A stretch of 64,000 nucleotides of DNA from Timema cristinae (GCA_039000515.1 JBCFYV010000001.1:9408928-9472927); one strand, 5' to 3'. Positions 10,432 through 22,345 are shown, numbered from the stretch's first letter. Numbers and translations: made by a program. The notes: generated by a model from the sequence alone, not told the origin.

Positions 10432-13400
10432 AAGATATCAGTGAAATAGCGCAGGGAAGATATTATAAGTAGAGTAGCCCAGGGAAGATATTAAAAGTAG
10501 AATGGCCGAGGGAAGATATTATAAGTAGAATAGCCAGGGAAGATATTATAGTAGTGTAGCCCAGGGAAGATATTATAAGTAGAATGGCCGAGGGAAGATA
10601 TTATCAATAGAATAGCCCAGGGAAGATATTATAAGTAGTGTAGCCCAGGGAAGATATTATAAGTAGAATGGCGAGGGAAGATATTATAAGTAGAGTATCC
10701 CAGGGAAGATATTATAAGTAGAATGGCCGAGGGAAGATATTATAAGTAGAATAGCCCAGGGAAGATATTATAAGTAGTGTAGCCCAGGGAAGATATTATA
10801 AGTAGAATGGCCGAGGGAAGATATTATCAATAGAATAGCCCAGGGAAGATATTATAAGTAGAGTATCCCAGGGAAGATATTATCAATAGAATAGCCCAGG
10901 GAAGATATTATAAGTAGTGTAGCCCAGGGAAGATATTATAAGTAGAATGGCTGAGGGAAGATATTATAAGTAGAGTATCCCAGGGAAGATATTATAAGTA
11001 GAATGGCCGAGGGAAGATATTATAAGTAGAATAGCCCAGGGAAGATATTATAAGTAGTGTAGCCCAGGGAAGATATTCTAAGTAGTGTAGCCCAGGGAAG
11101 ATATTATAAGTAGAATGGCCGAGGGAAGATATTATAAGTAGAATAGCCCAGGGAAGATATTATAAGTAGTGTAGCCCAGGGAAGATATTATAAGTAGAAT
11201 AGCCCAGGGAAGATATTATAAGTAGTGTAGCCCAGGGAAGATATTATAAGTAGAATAGCCCAGGGAAGATATTATAAGTAGTGTAGCCCAGGGAAGATAT
11301 TATAAGTAGAATGGCCGAGGGAAGATATTATCAATAGAATAGCCCAGGGAAGATATTATAAGTAGAGTATCCCAGGGAAGATATTATCAATAGAATAGCC
11401 CAGGGAAGATATTATAAGTAGTGTAGCCCAGGGAAGATATTATAAGTAGAATGGCTGAGGGAAGATATTATCAATAGAATAGCCCAGGGAAGATATTATA
11501 AGTAGTGTAGCCCAGGGAAGATATTATAAGTAGAATGGCTGAGGGAAGATATTATCAATAGAATAGCCCAGGGAAGATATTATAAGTAGAGTATCCCAGG
11601 GAAGATATTATAAGTAGAATGGCCGAGGGAAGATATTATAAGTAGAATAGCCCAGGGAAGATATTATAAGTAGAGTAGCCCAGGGAAGATATTATAAGTA
11701 GAATGGCCGAGGGAAGATATTATAAGTAGAATAGCCCAGGGAAGATATTATAAGCAGTGTAGCCCAGGAAGATATTATAAGTAGAATGGCCGAGGGAAGA
11801 TATTATCAATAGAATAGCCCAGGGAAGATATTATAAGTAGAGTATCCCAGGGAAGATATTATCAATAGAATAGCCCAGGGAAGATATTATAAGTAGTGTA
11901 GCCCAGGGAAGATATTATAAGTAGAATGGCTGAGGGAAGATATTATCAATAGAATAGCCCAGGGAAGATATTATAAGTAGAGTATCCCAGGGAAGATATT
12001 ATAAGTAGAATGGCCGAGGGAAGATATTATAAGTAGAATAGCCCAGGGAAGATATTATAAGTAGAGTAGCCCAGGGAAGATATTATAAGTAGAGTAGCCC
12101 AGGGAAGATATTATAAGTAGTGTAGCCCAGGGAAGATATTATAAGTAAGAGTATCCCAGGGAAGATATTATAAGTAGAATGGCCGAGGGAAGATATTATA
12201 AGTAGAGTAGCCCAGGGAAGATATTATAAGTAGAGTAGCCCAGGGAAGATATTATAAGTAGAGTATCCCAGGGAAGATATTTAAGTAGAATGGCCGAGGG
12301 AAGATATTATAAGTAGAATAGCCCAGGGAAGATATTATAAGTAGTGTAGCCCAGGGAAGATATTCTAAGTAGTGTAGCCCAGGGAAGATATTATAAGTAG
12401 AATAGCCCAGGGAAGATATTATAAGTAGAGTATCCCAGGGAAGATATTATAAGTAGAATGGCCGAGGGAAGATATTATAAGTAGAATAGCCCAGGGAAGA
12501 TATTATAAGTAGTGTAGCCCAGGGAAGATATTATAAGTAGAATGGCCGAGGGAAGATATTATCAATAGAATAGCCCAGGGAAAATATTATCAATAGAATA
12601 GCCCAGGGAAGATATTATAAGTAGAGTAGTCTAGGGAAGATATTACCAGTAGAATAGCCGAGGGAAGATATTATCAATAGAATAGCCCAGGAAAGATATT
12701 ATAAGTAGAGTAGCCCAGGGAAGATATTATAAGTAGAATGGCCGAGGGAAGATATTATCAATAGAATAGCCCAGGGAAGATATTATCAATATAATAGCCC
12801 AGGGAATATATTATAAGTAGAGTAGCCCAGGGAAGATATTATAAGTAGAATGGCCGAGGGAAGATATTATCAATAGAATAGCCCAGGAAGATATTATAAG
12901 TAGAATGGCCGAGGGAAGATATTATCAATAGAATAGCCCAGGGAAGATATTATAAGTAGAGTAGCCCAGGGAAGATATTATAAGTAGAATGGCCGAGGGA
13001 AGATATTATCAATAGAATAGCGCAGGGAAAATATTATAAGTAGAATGGCCGAGGGAAGATATTATCAATAGAATAGCCCAGGGAAGATATTATAAGTAGA
13101 GTAGCCCAGGGAAGATATTATAAGTAGAATGACCGAGGGAAGATATTATCAATAGAATAGCCCAGGGAAGATATTATAAGTAGAGTAGCCCAGGGAAGAT
13201 ATTATAAGTATAATGGGCCGAGGGAGATATTATATAGTAGAATGGCCGAGGGAAGATATTATCAATAGAATAGCGCAGGGAAGATATTATAAGTAGATGC
13301 CCGAGGAAGATATTATCAATAGAATAGCCACGGAAGATATTATCAATAGAATAGCCCAGGGAAGATATTATAAGTAGAAGGCGAGGAAGATATTATAAGT

Positions 13401-14432
13401 AGAATAGCCCAGGAAGATATTATAAGTAGAATAGCCCAGGGAAGATATTATAAGTAGAATAGCCCGAGAAGATATTATCAATAGAATAGCCACGAAGATA
13501 TTATAAGTAGAATAGCCCAGGAAGATATTATCAATAGAATAGCCCAGGAAGATATATAAGTAGAATAGCCCAGGGAAGATATTATAAGTAGAATAGCCCA
13601 GGGAAGATATTATCAATAGAATAGCCCAGGGAAGATATAATAAGTAGAGTAGCCAGGAAGATATTATAGTAGAATGGCCGAGGAAGATATTATCAATAGA
13701 ATAGCCCACGGAAGATATGATCAATAGAATAGCCCAGGAAGATATTATAAGTAGAATGGCCGAGGAAGATATTATAAGTAGAATAGCCAGGAAGATATTA
13801 TAAGTAGAATAGCCCAGGGAAGATATTATAAGTAGAATAGCCCAGGGAAGATATTATCAATAGAATAGCCACGGAAGATATTATAAGTAGAATAGCCAGG
13901 GAAGATATTATCAATAGAATAGCCCAGGGAAGATATTATAAGTAGAATGGCCGAGGGAAGATATTATCAATAGAATAGCCCAGGGAAGATATTATAAGTA
14001 GAGTAGCCCAGGGAAGATATTATAAGTAGAATGACCGAGGGAAGATATTATAAGTAGAATAGCCCAGGGAAGATATTATAAGTAGAATGGCCGAGGGAAG
14101 ATATTATCAATAGAATAGCCCAGGGAAGATATTATAAGTAGAGTAGCCCAGGGAAGATATTATAAGTAGAATGACCGAGGGAAGATATTATAAGTAGAAT
14201 GGCCGAGGGAAGATATTATAAGTAGAATAGCCCAGGGAAGATATTATAAGTAGAATAGCTGAGGGAAGATATTATAAGTAGAATGGCCGAGGGAAGATAT
14301 TATAAGTAGAAGTAGCCCAGGGAAGATATTATAAATAGAATAGCCAGGGAAGATATTATAAGTAGAATGGCCGAGGGAAGATATTATAAGTAGAATAGCC
14401 CAGGGAAGATATTATAAGTAGAATAACGCAGG
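10432..14432. repeat. 28-bp satellite array, about 4 kb
   Basis: About 140 units of the consensus AGGGAAGATATTATAAGTAG followed by AATAGCCC. Main variants are ATAAGTAG versus ATCAATAG in the middle and AATAGCCC, AATGGCCG, GTGTAGCCC or GAGTATCCC at the end. The variants recur in blocks: the same series of units starts at 10777, 11281 and 11757, separated by exactly 504 (18 x 28) and 476 (17 x 28) bp, which indicates higher-order duplication. Units between about 13200 and 13900 carry many single-base losses. The 118-codon minus-strand frame at 13368-13724 is a repeat artefact. Confidence 0.98.
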
Positions 14433-14910
14433 CGAAGAAAGCTTTTCAAATCAAGAAATCATAACTAGCCTCGTCAATCATAAATTTGGAAATCAGGAAA
14501 AGGTTTTAAAAGGGATATTTTTGGAGCGTTGCGCTTTATGGATGTGAAATATGGACCGTTGTTGCAACAAAAAGGAAACGATTAGAATCGTTTGAAATGT
14601 GGTATTAAAAAAAGAATGTTGAAAACATCATGGTATCAATTACAGAAGTGTAAATGAAGAAAGGAACTTTTGTAAAGGTATACAGCAAAGAACAGTCAAC
14701 TTGGTAGGACATATATTGAGACATGATAGTGAGAAGAAGATAATTATAGAAGAGAGGTTGAAGAGGGACCAAGGTTGGAATACAAAATCAGATAGCGAGC
14801 AATGTTGTAAGAAGAAGATACAAAGAGGTAGCACATTTGGTCCATGATAGCCAATAGTGGAGGCTGTAGCAAACCAAGAGCAAGATTGATGATCTAATGA
14901 TGAGTGTGAT
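14433..14910 (+). pseudogene. Non-LTR retrotransposon, decayed C-terminal reverse-transcriptase end
   Basis: Segments in order, in shifting frames, are KKAFQIKKS (about 14437), LYGCEIWTV then KRLESFEMWY (about 14537-14608) and YKEVAHLVHDSQ (about 14816-14852). The LYG-C/S-E-W pattern followed by a ...LE-FEMW segment is characteristic of the conserved region just after the palm domain in many animal LINEs. Stops and frameshifts break it, so it is not functional. It abuts the last 28-bp unit with almost no gap. The peptide wording differs from the 485 and 53351 copies, so it is a different LINE family. The clade is not determined. Confidence 0.75.
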
Positions 14911-15039
14911 AGTAAAGTATAGGTTCATACGTATGTATAGCCTGTTAACATTGATATTATTTAACATAACAACATTTATTATTTTAGTGAGTAGGAAACA
15001 TGTATTGATGAACATTCTGACTAAGGTATCAGTCCTGTC
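14911..15039. other. No recognisable feature
   Basis: Short AT-rich stretch, possibly the 3' untranslated end of the preceding LINE remnant. Confidence 0.3.
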
Positions 15040-15250
15040 TTGGCTGATTTACCACCGATGAGTCGATCGGGGATCTAATATATACTGGATGTACTGAGGA
15101 GGTGTACTTTCCTATATGTTTTTCCCCTTTCCCACCAGGTGAATGTAGGTATACTTCCTCTAAATTCCACCCTCCTCATCACTAACACATTGCCTTAGCT
15201 GGTAAATATGCGTACAACCCGAACGGATAGTAAGACGCGATTTTTTTTTT
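15040..15250 (+). mobile_element. SINE-2, 3' half with tail
   Basis: The body motif GGTATACTTCCTCTAAATTC is followed by CCTCCTCATCACTAACACA and the tail CCCGAACGGATAGTAAGACG, ending in a T10 run. The tRNA head is degraded, with only a weak GATCGGGGATCTAATATAT where box B would be. Confidence 0.65.
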
Positions 15251-15279
15251 AATACCTTAAAAACAGTTCCATTAATCTT

Positions 15280-15280
<1 letters not shown>

Positions 15281-15335
<55 letters not shown>
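15281..15335. repeat. Poly-T run of 55
   Basis: An uninterrupted run of 55 T. It could be a reversed poly-A tail, but no retroelement body adjoining it on the minus strand was recognised. The exact length is likely to be inaccurate. Confidence 0.95.
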
Positions 15336-15337
<2 letters not shown>

Positions 15338-15924
15338 GTTTTACAATTTGTTTCTGAACCAAAGAGCAGAGATAGAAGCTCTGGTTTTGATCCTAGTAAT
15401 GCACAACCAAAACTTCTGAAAACATGTTAGGGATCAAAAGGTCTACACTTGTTCCATTAGACCGTATTATTTGCTATTCTAGCTGATTACATGTAAACTT
15501 CCACCGCTTTCCCCGTCTGTCCTATGGAGGTGATGTATTGAGTGATTGATTCGCGATTGATTTATATCGATTCTTGGGACTCAGAAGTAAAACCAGGCAA
15601 GTCAAGATTGTAAAGGAAAATTGTAATTCTTCGTGTTGTAATGAGGTTTGCATATTTACTTTGGTCAGACAAGTTTAATTTAATGATCATAAATGTACAG
15701 TATAACCGGCGAAATGTCATTAGAACAGCGTGAACGGTGAACAATACCTAGAATCATGGAAATATATTACTGTCGCGTCATTTAGAGCGATAACATGTAC
15801 TATTTATAGTTCCATCTCTTTATGCGACTTAGGGTACGTTATAAAGCTGTTAACTTTGGCAGATAAGATTAATGTTCACAGATAATGATAAATATAATTA
15901 ATTATTATGCGGACCTAAACTACG
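15336..15924. other. No recognisable feature
   Basis: Ordinary AT-rich DNA without tandem repeats or supported coding sequence. Confidence 0.4.
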
Positions 15925-16205
15925 CCTAAACGTACTTCTAGAGGAGTGTAATCTATTATATCTACTGCACAGCCCTAACAACACGCTTCATCGTAGCTCT
16001 AGAGGAGTGTTATCTATTATATCTACTGCACAGCCCTAACAACACGTTTCATCGTAGCTCAAGAGGAGTGTAATCTATTATATCTACTGCGCACACCTAA
16101 CAACACGCTTCATCGTACTTCTAGAGGAGTGTTATCTATTATATCTACTGCACAGCCCTAACAACACGCTTCATCGTACTTCTAGAGGAGTGTAATCTAT
16201 TATAA
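15925..16205. repeat. 61-bp minisatellite, 4.6 units
   Basis: The word GAGGAGTG occurs at 15941, 16002 and 16063, giving an exact 61-bp period. Each unit holds CTAACAACACGCTTCATCGT, CTAGAGGAGTGTAATCTATT and ATATCTACTGCACAGCC. Units differ at only a few positions, so the array is young. Confidence 0.95.
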
Positions 16206-16687
16206 TCCCCTTTTAGCAATGTGCGTCAATAAAACGAGTTCAAATGTTGACATTTCTTTTTCAACCCACGTAAAGGTTTATATTTTACGAAAAAGAAGAC
16301 ATACAAAGCTCGGCGAGGATTGAACATCATCCTGCTGTCAATAAAATACAAAACGAGTTCTCCCTGTGCACCTGTACGTCGGTCTGTCCGGTGTATGTTT
16401 GTGTGGAAACACTCCTCGGATCGTAAACTGCAATCAATCGAGCCCAATATAAAAAAAAATATCTATGGACATATATTCCATTTGGAAAAAAAAACCTTAG
16501 TATGATTTTTCTTCGAAATTATAGAATTAACATAGTTTGTTCTGGTTTGTTACTGAAAGGGAGGTCGTGTGTAAAATTTCTGTTGGACGCACTTAGAGTA
16601 ATTAATTAATAAAATCATATCATTAATAAAATAATTAAGTCCTAATCTAAATAAATCTAAACAATAATAAATATTCTTTTAATTGAA
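16206..16687. other. No recognisable feature
   Basis: Two overlapping short frames (16226-16447 minus and 16320-16505 plus) have no recognisable domain. Nothing else is seen. Confidence 0.4.
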
Positions 16688-17100
16688 AAATGACACCAAT
16701 ATTGGAAGCGAACCTGGGACATTTGTCTTAGTAAGCCCATACTCTTTCCACTAAGCTACCCAAGAATCCTCCAGTGCCCAGGGTCATTCCTCTCTCATAT
16801 TTTAAGGCAGAATCTGTGATGGACGTGCGGAAATCGTCAGACACATATGAGCGATGTATTAATATCACGAGCTATTAGATAGCGCAGCCACCTTCGACTC
16901 AGGAGGGCTCACTGCTGCCAATAGTAGGCCTACATATATATCTGACGATTTACGCACGTCCATCACAGACTTTGCCTTTAATATGAGTGAAGAATCACCC
17001 TGGAGGTGGGACAGTTCTTGGATAGTTCAGTGGAAAGAGCATTGGCATACTAAGCTAAAAAGTCCCGGTTCGATTCCCATGTCCAAGTTTCATTGATATT
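16688..17100. mobile_element. SINE-3 foldback: two inverted tRNA-bearing arms
   Basis: Two arms of about 165 bp face each other around a spacer of about 80-90 bp. The right arm on the plus strand reads GATAGTTCAGTGGAAAGAGC (box A) and CCCGGTTCGATTCCCATGTC (box B). The left arm holds the same on the minus strand (box A side GCTTAGTGGAAAGAG, box B side GGTTCGCTTCC). Both arms then share GTCTGTGATGGACGTGCG (left arm TCTGTGATGGACGTGCGG on the plus strand) and CGTCAGA. The whole can fold into one long hairpin. Outer edges carry the ATGACACC word also found at 21963 and 39146. It is either a SINE that inserted into its own reverse copy or a foldback element that acquired a tRNA head. Confidence 0.75.
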
Positions 17101-17376
17101 TAGATGCGGCTATAATCGTAATTAAAAAGTATAGTAGCTTTGCTATTTAATCCATCAATAACAAATAACAAAATAAAATCAGTAAACACAAAATGTCCTA
17201 GAACATGTATGGGAAATTTTCGATCACGTAAGAAAACTACATCGTCCTTTTAAAGTCAAACTTTTGTTTATTTAAATCTTCAAATAGTTATATCAAATAC
17301 TTTCAAATAACATTTGAGTGTGAGAAAAACTATCATGCTCGGTCTTAATGGGTAATGTTTTAAATTAAATACTCGT
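17101..17376. other. No recognisable feature
   Basis: AT-rich spacer between two SINE insertions. Confidence 0.3.
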
Positions 17377-17386
17377 AGTTTAGTAT

Positions 17387-17680
17387 ATTATTATTATTAT
17401 TAGCACCGCGTCTTACTACCCGTTCGGGCTATACACACTTAAGCTAATGTGTAATGGTGGGGTGATTGTAAGATGAAATGGAGGACATACAGTTTAACGT
17501 GGGATCCGAACCACGGTGTAAGTCTGGCATTCCACACAATCACAAGTTGTGTTTAATACACGTCTTGTCAGAGGTGAAGGAAGGGTTTGGTAATCAGATA
17601 AATCTGTGCCGGGACCGAGGATTGAACCCCGAACCTCAACACAGAAGTTCGACACCTTACCCCTAGACCACCAGCTCACC
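17387..17680 (-). mobile_element. SINE-1 with perfect 10-bp target-site duplication
   Basis: A full SINE-1 in reverse: (TAA)n tail first, then the CCCGTTCGGG tail, the body and the tRNA-like head (box B complement GGATTGAACCCCG, box A complement CTTACCCCTAGACCACCAG). AGTTTAGTAT flanks it at 17377-17386 and 17681-17690 with no mismatch, which is direct evidence of insertion by retroposition. The 62- and 68-codon frames inside it are SINE artefacts. Confidence 0.95.
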
Positions 17681-17690
17681 AGTTTAGTAT

Positions 17691-17870
17691 AAAAATGCAA
17701 GTTTGATCAATTCTATTTTATTTGAGGAAGGCTGATTTTATGGAACAATTAATATAAGACGTATGGACAAAAATTAAAAAATAGATTGGAGAAACGGGGT
17801 ATTGTCTAGAGACCTTATATAATTTTTTAAGTTGATCATGGTTTGACCCCTGACCTAGAGGACACAATCC

Positions 17871-17872
<2 letters not shown>
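17691..17872. other. No recognisable feature
   Basis: AT-rich spacer. A short word at 17838-17862 (TGGTTTGACCCCTGACC) resembles a decayed box B but has no partner. Confidence 0.3.

Positions 17873-17905
<33 letters not shown>
17873..17905. repeat. (GA)n microsatellite
   Basis: A run of about 16 GA units. Confidence 0.95.
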
Positions 17906-17908
<3 letters not shown>

Positions 17909-18257
17909 TTTGAGTTTTCACCTTAGTAGTGTGTTGACTTATTACCTTGTTGCACTCGGAAGCATAATTATTTTGTGTGGGCTTGGCCCTGAGTTGTTTT
18001 CCGATAATTCCGTGCCGATATTTGTGCCCGGTACAAATCGCTTACACCTCCCCCCGACCCCCTCACTATCACCCCGTTTGAACACCACATGTTCGGATCT
18101 GATTGATGATTTAAAAAAACTGTTTAATCTGTTTAAAACGCTGTTCACTATGTTTTATGATGCATCAGTTCATGATAGGAATATCAACCAGCTCAAGCTT
18201 GTGGTAATGAATTAACTTCCATTGACAGAAGCTGTGGGGCATTTTACACTCGGAATA
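17906..18257. other. No recognisable feature
   Basis: A 101-codon frame (17910-18215) covers this stretch. It has no domain I recognise and overlaps an antisense frame of similar size, so I do not call it a gene. Confidence 0.35.
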
Positions 18258-18575
18258 ACCTGGACTGTAGCAGTCTTACCTTGACTGATTACACTATGAC
18301 CCTAGCAGTCTTACCTTGACTGATTACACTATGACCCTAGCAGTCTTACCTTGACTGATTACACTATGACCCTAGCAGTCTTACCTTGACCGATTACACT
18401 ATGACCCTAGCAGTCTTACCTTGATTGATTACACTATGATCCTAGCAGTCTTACCTTGACTGATTACACTATGACCCTAGCAGTCTTACCTTGACTGATT
18501 ACACTATGACCCTAGCAGTCTTACCTTGACTGATTATGCTATGACTCTATCTTATAAGCTGTACCATAGTGTAAC
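18258..18575. repeat. 35-bp minisatellite, eight units plus one partial 72-bp unit
   Basis: CAGTCTTACC recurs at 18271, 18306 and 18341 (35-bp steps) up to 18516. The unit reads CCTAGCAGTCTTACCTTGAC then TGATTACACTATGAC. The last unit continues into TATCTTATAAGCTGTACCAT, which is the second half of the 72-bp unit found at 46848-47066. The 35-bp unit is thus the first half of that longer repeat. Confidence 0.95.
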
Positions 18576-19629
18576 AATGCAAAGTATGTTGATCTGCCTG
18601 ATTTCCTTGTCATCGGTTGTACAGCCTATTTGCAAGAGTGACGACTGAGACCGTGTGACCACTGAAGCTGTTATCAGATTAACTATTAAAATGGGGTACA
18701 GCCCGCATGGGTAGTAAGATGTGGTGGAAAAATAATATTAAAAATAAACCAATCCTGTGTGAATCGGGGCTGTATTCCCCTTTCTCCCGGCATTCCCTCA
18801 TCACTCCTTCTCATTGATCTGGTCACGTGATGACTTGAGTGGGCAATTTCGCGGCGTGGGGTTGTCTGCTATGGAGCTAACCCAATCATCTTTCCTTCCA
18901 GATTTTCTCAGGGATTTATGAAAAAAAAAAGGGAAAGAAAGTTTGAAAGTCTCTGTCCCTTGGGTATCGTTCGTTAGAGCCAGGTATCTGCCCTCTAAAG
19001 ATACCACCCTCACTACCCCCTTCCCTTCATGAGTTTCGATACATTCTTTTATCCATCGAAGAATAACGGGACCAAAAAAAAACCACTGGTATTTTAGTTT
19101 CATCGTTAGGAATTTTTTTAATTTATTAAAGATTACCGCTTTTATTTTGCAACGTTTTGAGGATTTTTTTCGGTTATGTCTGAAACCTTTTCTAAGTCCG
19201 TTTCTTTACTAATCTTAAGAGCTTAGTCACATGCAAGTGAGCGGTAGCTCAGAAAAACTGTTAAAGAGGGATTAGACTTGAAAATTACCCGAGAAAGAAT
19301 ATCATTTTGGTCGTTTATTCCTTAACATATTTTTATCTGGAAACTATCAATTCAAATACAAGTGATTGTTAAGGTTGTTATGGATTCTGTTATATATTTG
19401 GCCAAGGATAAGAAGGATCAACATTTTACTAACCGAGTGCAGCTAGGTCCTCTTTCACTCGTCTGTTTGGCATCTCGTCTGTTCCACGATTACTGCCAAA
19501 TTCGTTGAAACTTTTGAAGGAGATTTGGCAAGAATTTAAAACCTAGGACAGTTTTGCAATCTGGTTATTCGTTTCAAGATCAAAGAATACTATACAGTAA
19601 TAATGTTACGTTTATATTAATCAGTAGAA
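18576..19629. other. Mostly featureless; SINE tail at about 18690-18733
   Basis: A lone SINE-type tail (ACAGCCCGCATGGGTAGTAA then GATGTGGTGG) lies at 18698-18727. The rest has no repeat or gene that I can support. The 100-codon minus frame at 18801-19103 has no known domain. Confidence 0.4.
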
Positions 19630-20985
19630 AATATGTAGTATAACATCCTGGAGGTGAGTGTTTAAACTGTTCCTGAAATGTTCTCATCACTCAGTAGAAC
19701 ACTCATTGGTCAGGTATCAACGAACATACATTCCCATGTGAGGTTGTAGAATAGAGCTTGTTTAAACTGTACCTGTGAATTGTTCTCATCACTCAGTAGA
19801 ACACTCATTGGTCAGGTATCAACGAACATACATTCCCATGTGAGGTATGTAGAGCAGAGCTTGTTTAAACTGTACCTGTGAATTGTTCTCATCACTCAGT
19901 AGAACACTCATTGGTCAGGTATCAACGAACATACATTCCCATGTGAGGTATGTAGAGCAGAGCTTGTTTAAACTGTACCTGTGAATTGTTCTCATCACTC
20001 AGTAGAACACTCATTGGTCAGGTATCAACAACATACATTCCCATGTGAGGTATGTAGAACAGAGCTTGTTTAAACTGTACCTGTGAATTGTTCTCATCAC
20101 TCAGTAGAACACTCATTGGTCAGGTATCAACAAACATACATTCCCATGTGAGGTATGTAGAACAGAGCTTGTTTTAAAACTGTACCTGTGAATTGTTCTC
20201 ATCACTCAGTAGAACACTCATTGGTCAGTATCAACAAACATACATTCCCATATGAGGTATGTAAAGTAGAGCTTGTTTAGACTGTACCTGTGAATTGTTC
20301 TCACACTCAGTAGAACACTCATTGGTCAGGTATCAACAAACATACATTCCCATGTGAGGTATGAGAGCAGAGCTTGTTTAAACTGTACCTGTGAATTGTT
20401 CTCATCACTCAGTAGAACACTCATTGGTCAGTATCAACGAACATACATTCCCATATGAGGTATGTAGAAGTAGAGCTTGTTTAACTGTACCTGTGAATTG
20501 TTCTCATCACTCAGTAGAACACTCATTGGTCAGGTATTAACGAACATACATTCCCATGTGAGGTATGTAGAGCAGAGCTTGTTTAAACTGTACCTGTGAA
20601 TTGTTCTCATCACTCAGTAGAACACTCATTGGTCAGGTATCAACGAACATACATTCCCATATGAGGTATGTAAAGTAGAGCTTGTTTAGACTGTACCTGT
20701 GAATTGTTCTCATCACTCAGTAGAACACTCATTGGTCAGGTATAACGAACATACATTCCCATGTGAGGTATGTAGAGAGAGCTTGTTTAAATGTACCTGT
20801 GAATTGTTCTCATCACTCAGTAGAACACTCATTGGTCAGTATCAACGAACATACATTCCCATGTGAGGTATGTGAGCGAACCTAGTATGATTGGTCTAAT
20901 GGGACAATCTGGTGTATAACGCATCACAGGTACGGTTTTAACAAGCTCTCCTTATCCTGGCAACACGATACGACACGCCTAAAAG
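19630..20985 (+). mobile_element. 103-bp satellite element, copy A (about 12 units plus inverted cap)
   Basis: The core is about 12 tandem units of 103 bp (TGTTCTCATC at 19781, 19884 and 19987). A unit contains GAGCTTGTTTAAACTGTACC, TCATCACTCAGTAGAACACT, CATTGGTCAGGTATCAACGA and CATACATTCCCATGTGAGGT. At the right end a diverged unit lies in the opposite direction (20880-20985: CTAGTATGATTGGTCTAATG, then CACAGGTACGGTTTTAACAA, then CTTATCCTGGCAACACGATA). The left end has a related inverted start (CATCCTGGAGGTGAGTGTTT). Copies B and C share this layout, so the array moves or duplicates as a bounded element. No coding capacity is present. Confidence 0.85.
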
Positions 20986-21924
20986 CACCCGACCGTGTCC
21001 GGCACCAAATCCAGGGGAGGTTCCAAAAATTAGTAACTTTCGAAAATTTTGATTGGACTAAAGAAAAGAGGGAAATAAAGGATACGTGAAAATATGTTTG
21101 GGTGAGAGAGATTTAGAGTGTTTGGGGTAAGGGGTGGGTGGAACTAAATATATTTACGTCATCAAACTCTGTTGTTCAGCCAACGACAGAGAAATTCTAG
21201 TAACCCCCTTTTCAAAGTCACTTTTTTTTTCGTTTTTTATATTAAAAAAACCAACACACACACACACACACACAAAGGCGCAAATCGACCTAGCCCTGCT
21301 CGACCTTGATAAAATATATCCAGGATAAGCAGTGAGGCGGGGTTGAGGGGAAATAGCTGCTGAGGCCCCGTGACGTCACTAGTTCATTCATGAAGAGCGT
21401 GGCGCGGTGAGAGAGGGGAAAAGCAAGAGAGGGAAAGCCAGAAAGAGATAGAGTGATAGAGTTCAAAACGTGGGAAGGAGACCCTTTCCTATGAAGGAAT
21501 ACGCCCTTTCGTCATTGCTGGCTCTTTTTTTTTTTTTTAAGTGGCCGGCGGAAATGCCGTATTCTAAGATAGTTTTTATTTTATTTTATAAAAAAACTAG
21601 GAGAAAAGGGGGGGTGGAGACAGGTTGAAGTGTCAACTATTTAGATGAGTTGAATCAGGTGTATTTTTTTACATACATATATTTAGAATGTTTCAACGAA
21701 GACCGGAAGCTTAACCTTTTTTTTAAATATATTTTTTATTAATAATGTTTATGATGTTTATTTAGTGTAAGGTTGTGGATATTTCGTTGCGTCACTACAC
21801 CATCTCTTCTTCTTTTTTTTTTACCTAGATTGCTTTTTAGTTGAAGCTTTACTAGTTTTTTTTAAATGTGATGTAGTCCTATTATAGACGTGTGTCACAA
21901 CCTGCCACGGTTAAATTGTCATTC
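20986..21924. other. No recognisable feature; short (CA)n at 21255-21274
   Basis: Mixed sequence with a short CA run and several T homopolymers. The 64-codon frame at 21134 runs through the CA tract and is not credible. Confidence 0.4.
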
Positions 21925-22060
21925 AAATTAGTATTAAACCATTTAAATTTAAAATTAAAAAAAAATGACACCTGAACATGGGAATAGAAACTGGTACCCT
22001 TGTTCTAAGTGCACCAATGTTCTAACACTGAGCTAACCCGGTTTCATCCCGCATTCGAGC
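21925..22060 (-). mobile_element. SINE-3 related tRNA-derived element, single arm
   Basis: On the minus strand there is GCTCAGTGTTAGAACATTGG (box A region) and ACCAGTTTCTATTCCCATG (decayed box B), ending in the AGGTGTCATTTTTT edge. The same edge word (AATGACACC on the plus strand) borders the foldback at 16688 and the element at 39118. Confidence 0.6.
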
Positions 22061-22084
22061 TCATTAACAATTTTGTATTATTTG

Positions 22085-22345
22085 TTTATTTTTAGCACCG
22101 CGTCTTACTACCTGTTCGAGTTTATACTCTAATCTACTAATTACGTTAATGGATTTAACGAGTAAGACGATTATATTTAGTTGAAATGTACCCACACTTG
22201 CGTGGAGGGAATGTAGAAAGCCATTTTTAAAACAAAAAAGTCTCAGAATATCCAACTGAAATTTGACTCTCGAGCTCTCAGTCATCAGCAGTCTAGTCCA
22301 CAACGAAAGTAGCGCGTTAGACCTAGAGATGTGAGACGGAGAACT
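22085..22345 (-). mobile_element. SINE-2, nearly full length
   Basis: Read on the plus strand, the reversed tail (TAGCACCGCGTCTTACTACC, then TGTTCGAG) comes first, then the body (TTGCGTGGAGGGA) and the head (TGACTCTCGAGCTCTCAGTC, then GTAGCGCGTTAGACC). It lies 5' end to 5' end with the plus-strand copy at 22455. Confidence 0.8.

Noticed and set aside
10432..14432. CRISPR-like array of 28-bp repeats
   Set aside because: Units are directly adjacent with no unique spacers, and the surrounding DNA is eukaryotic.
17910..18215. 101-codon plus-strand frame
   Set aside because: No domain, no repeat in the window and an overlapping antisense frame of similar quality. There is no support beyond length.
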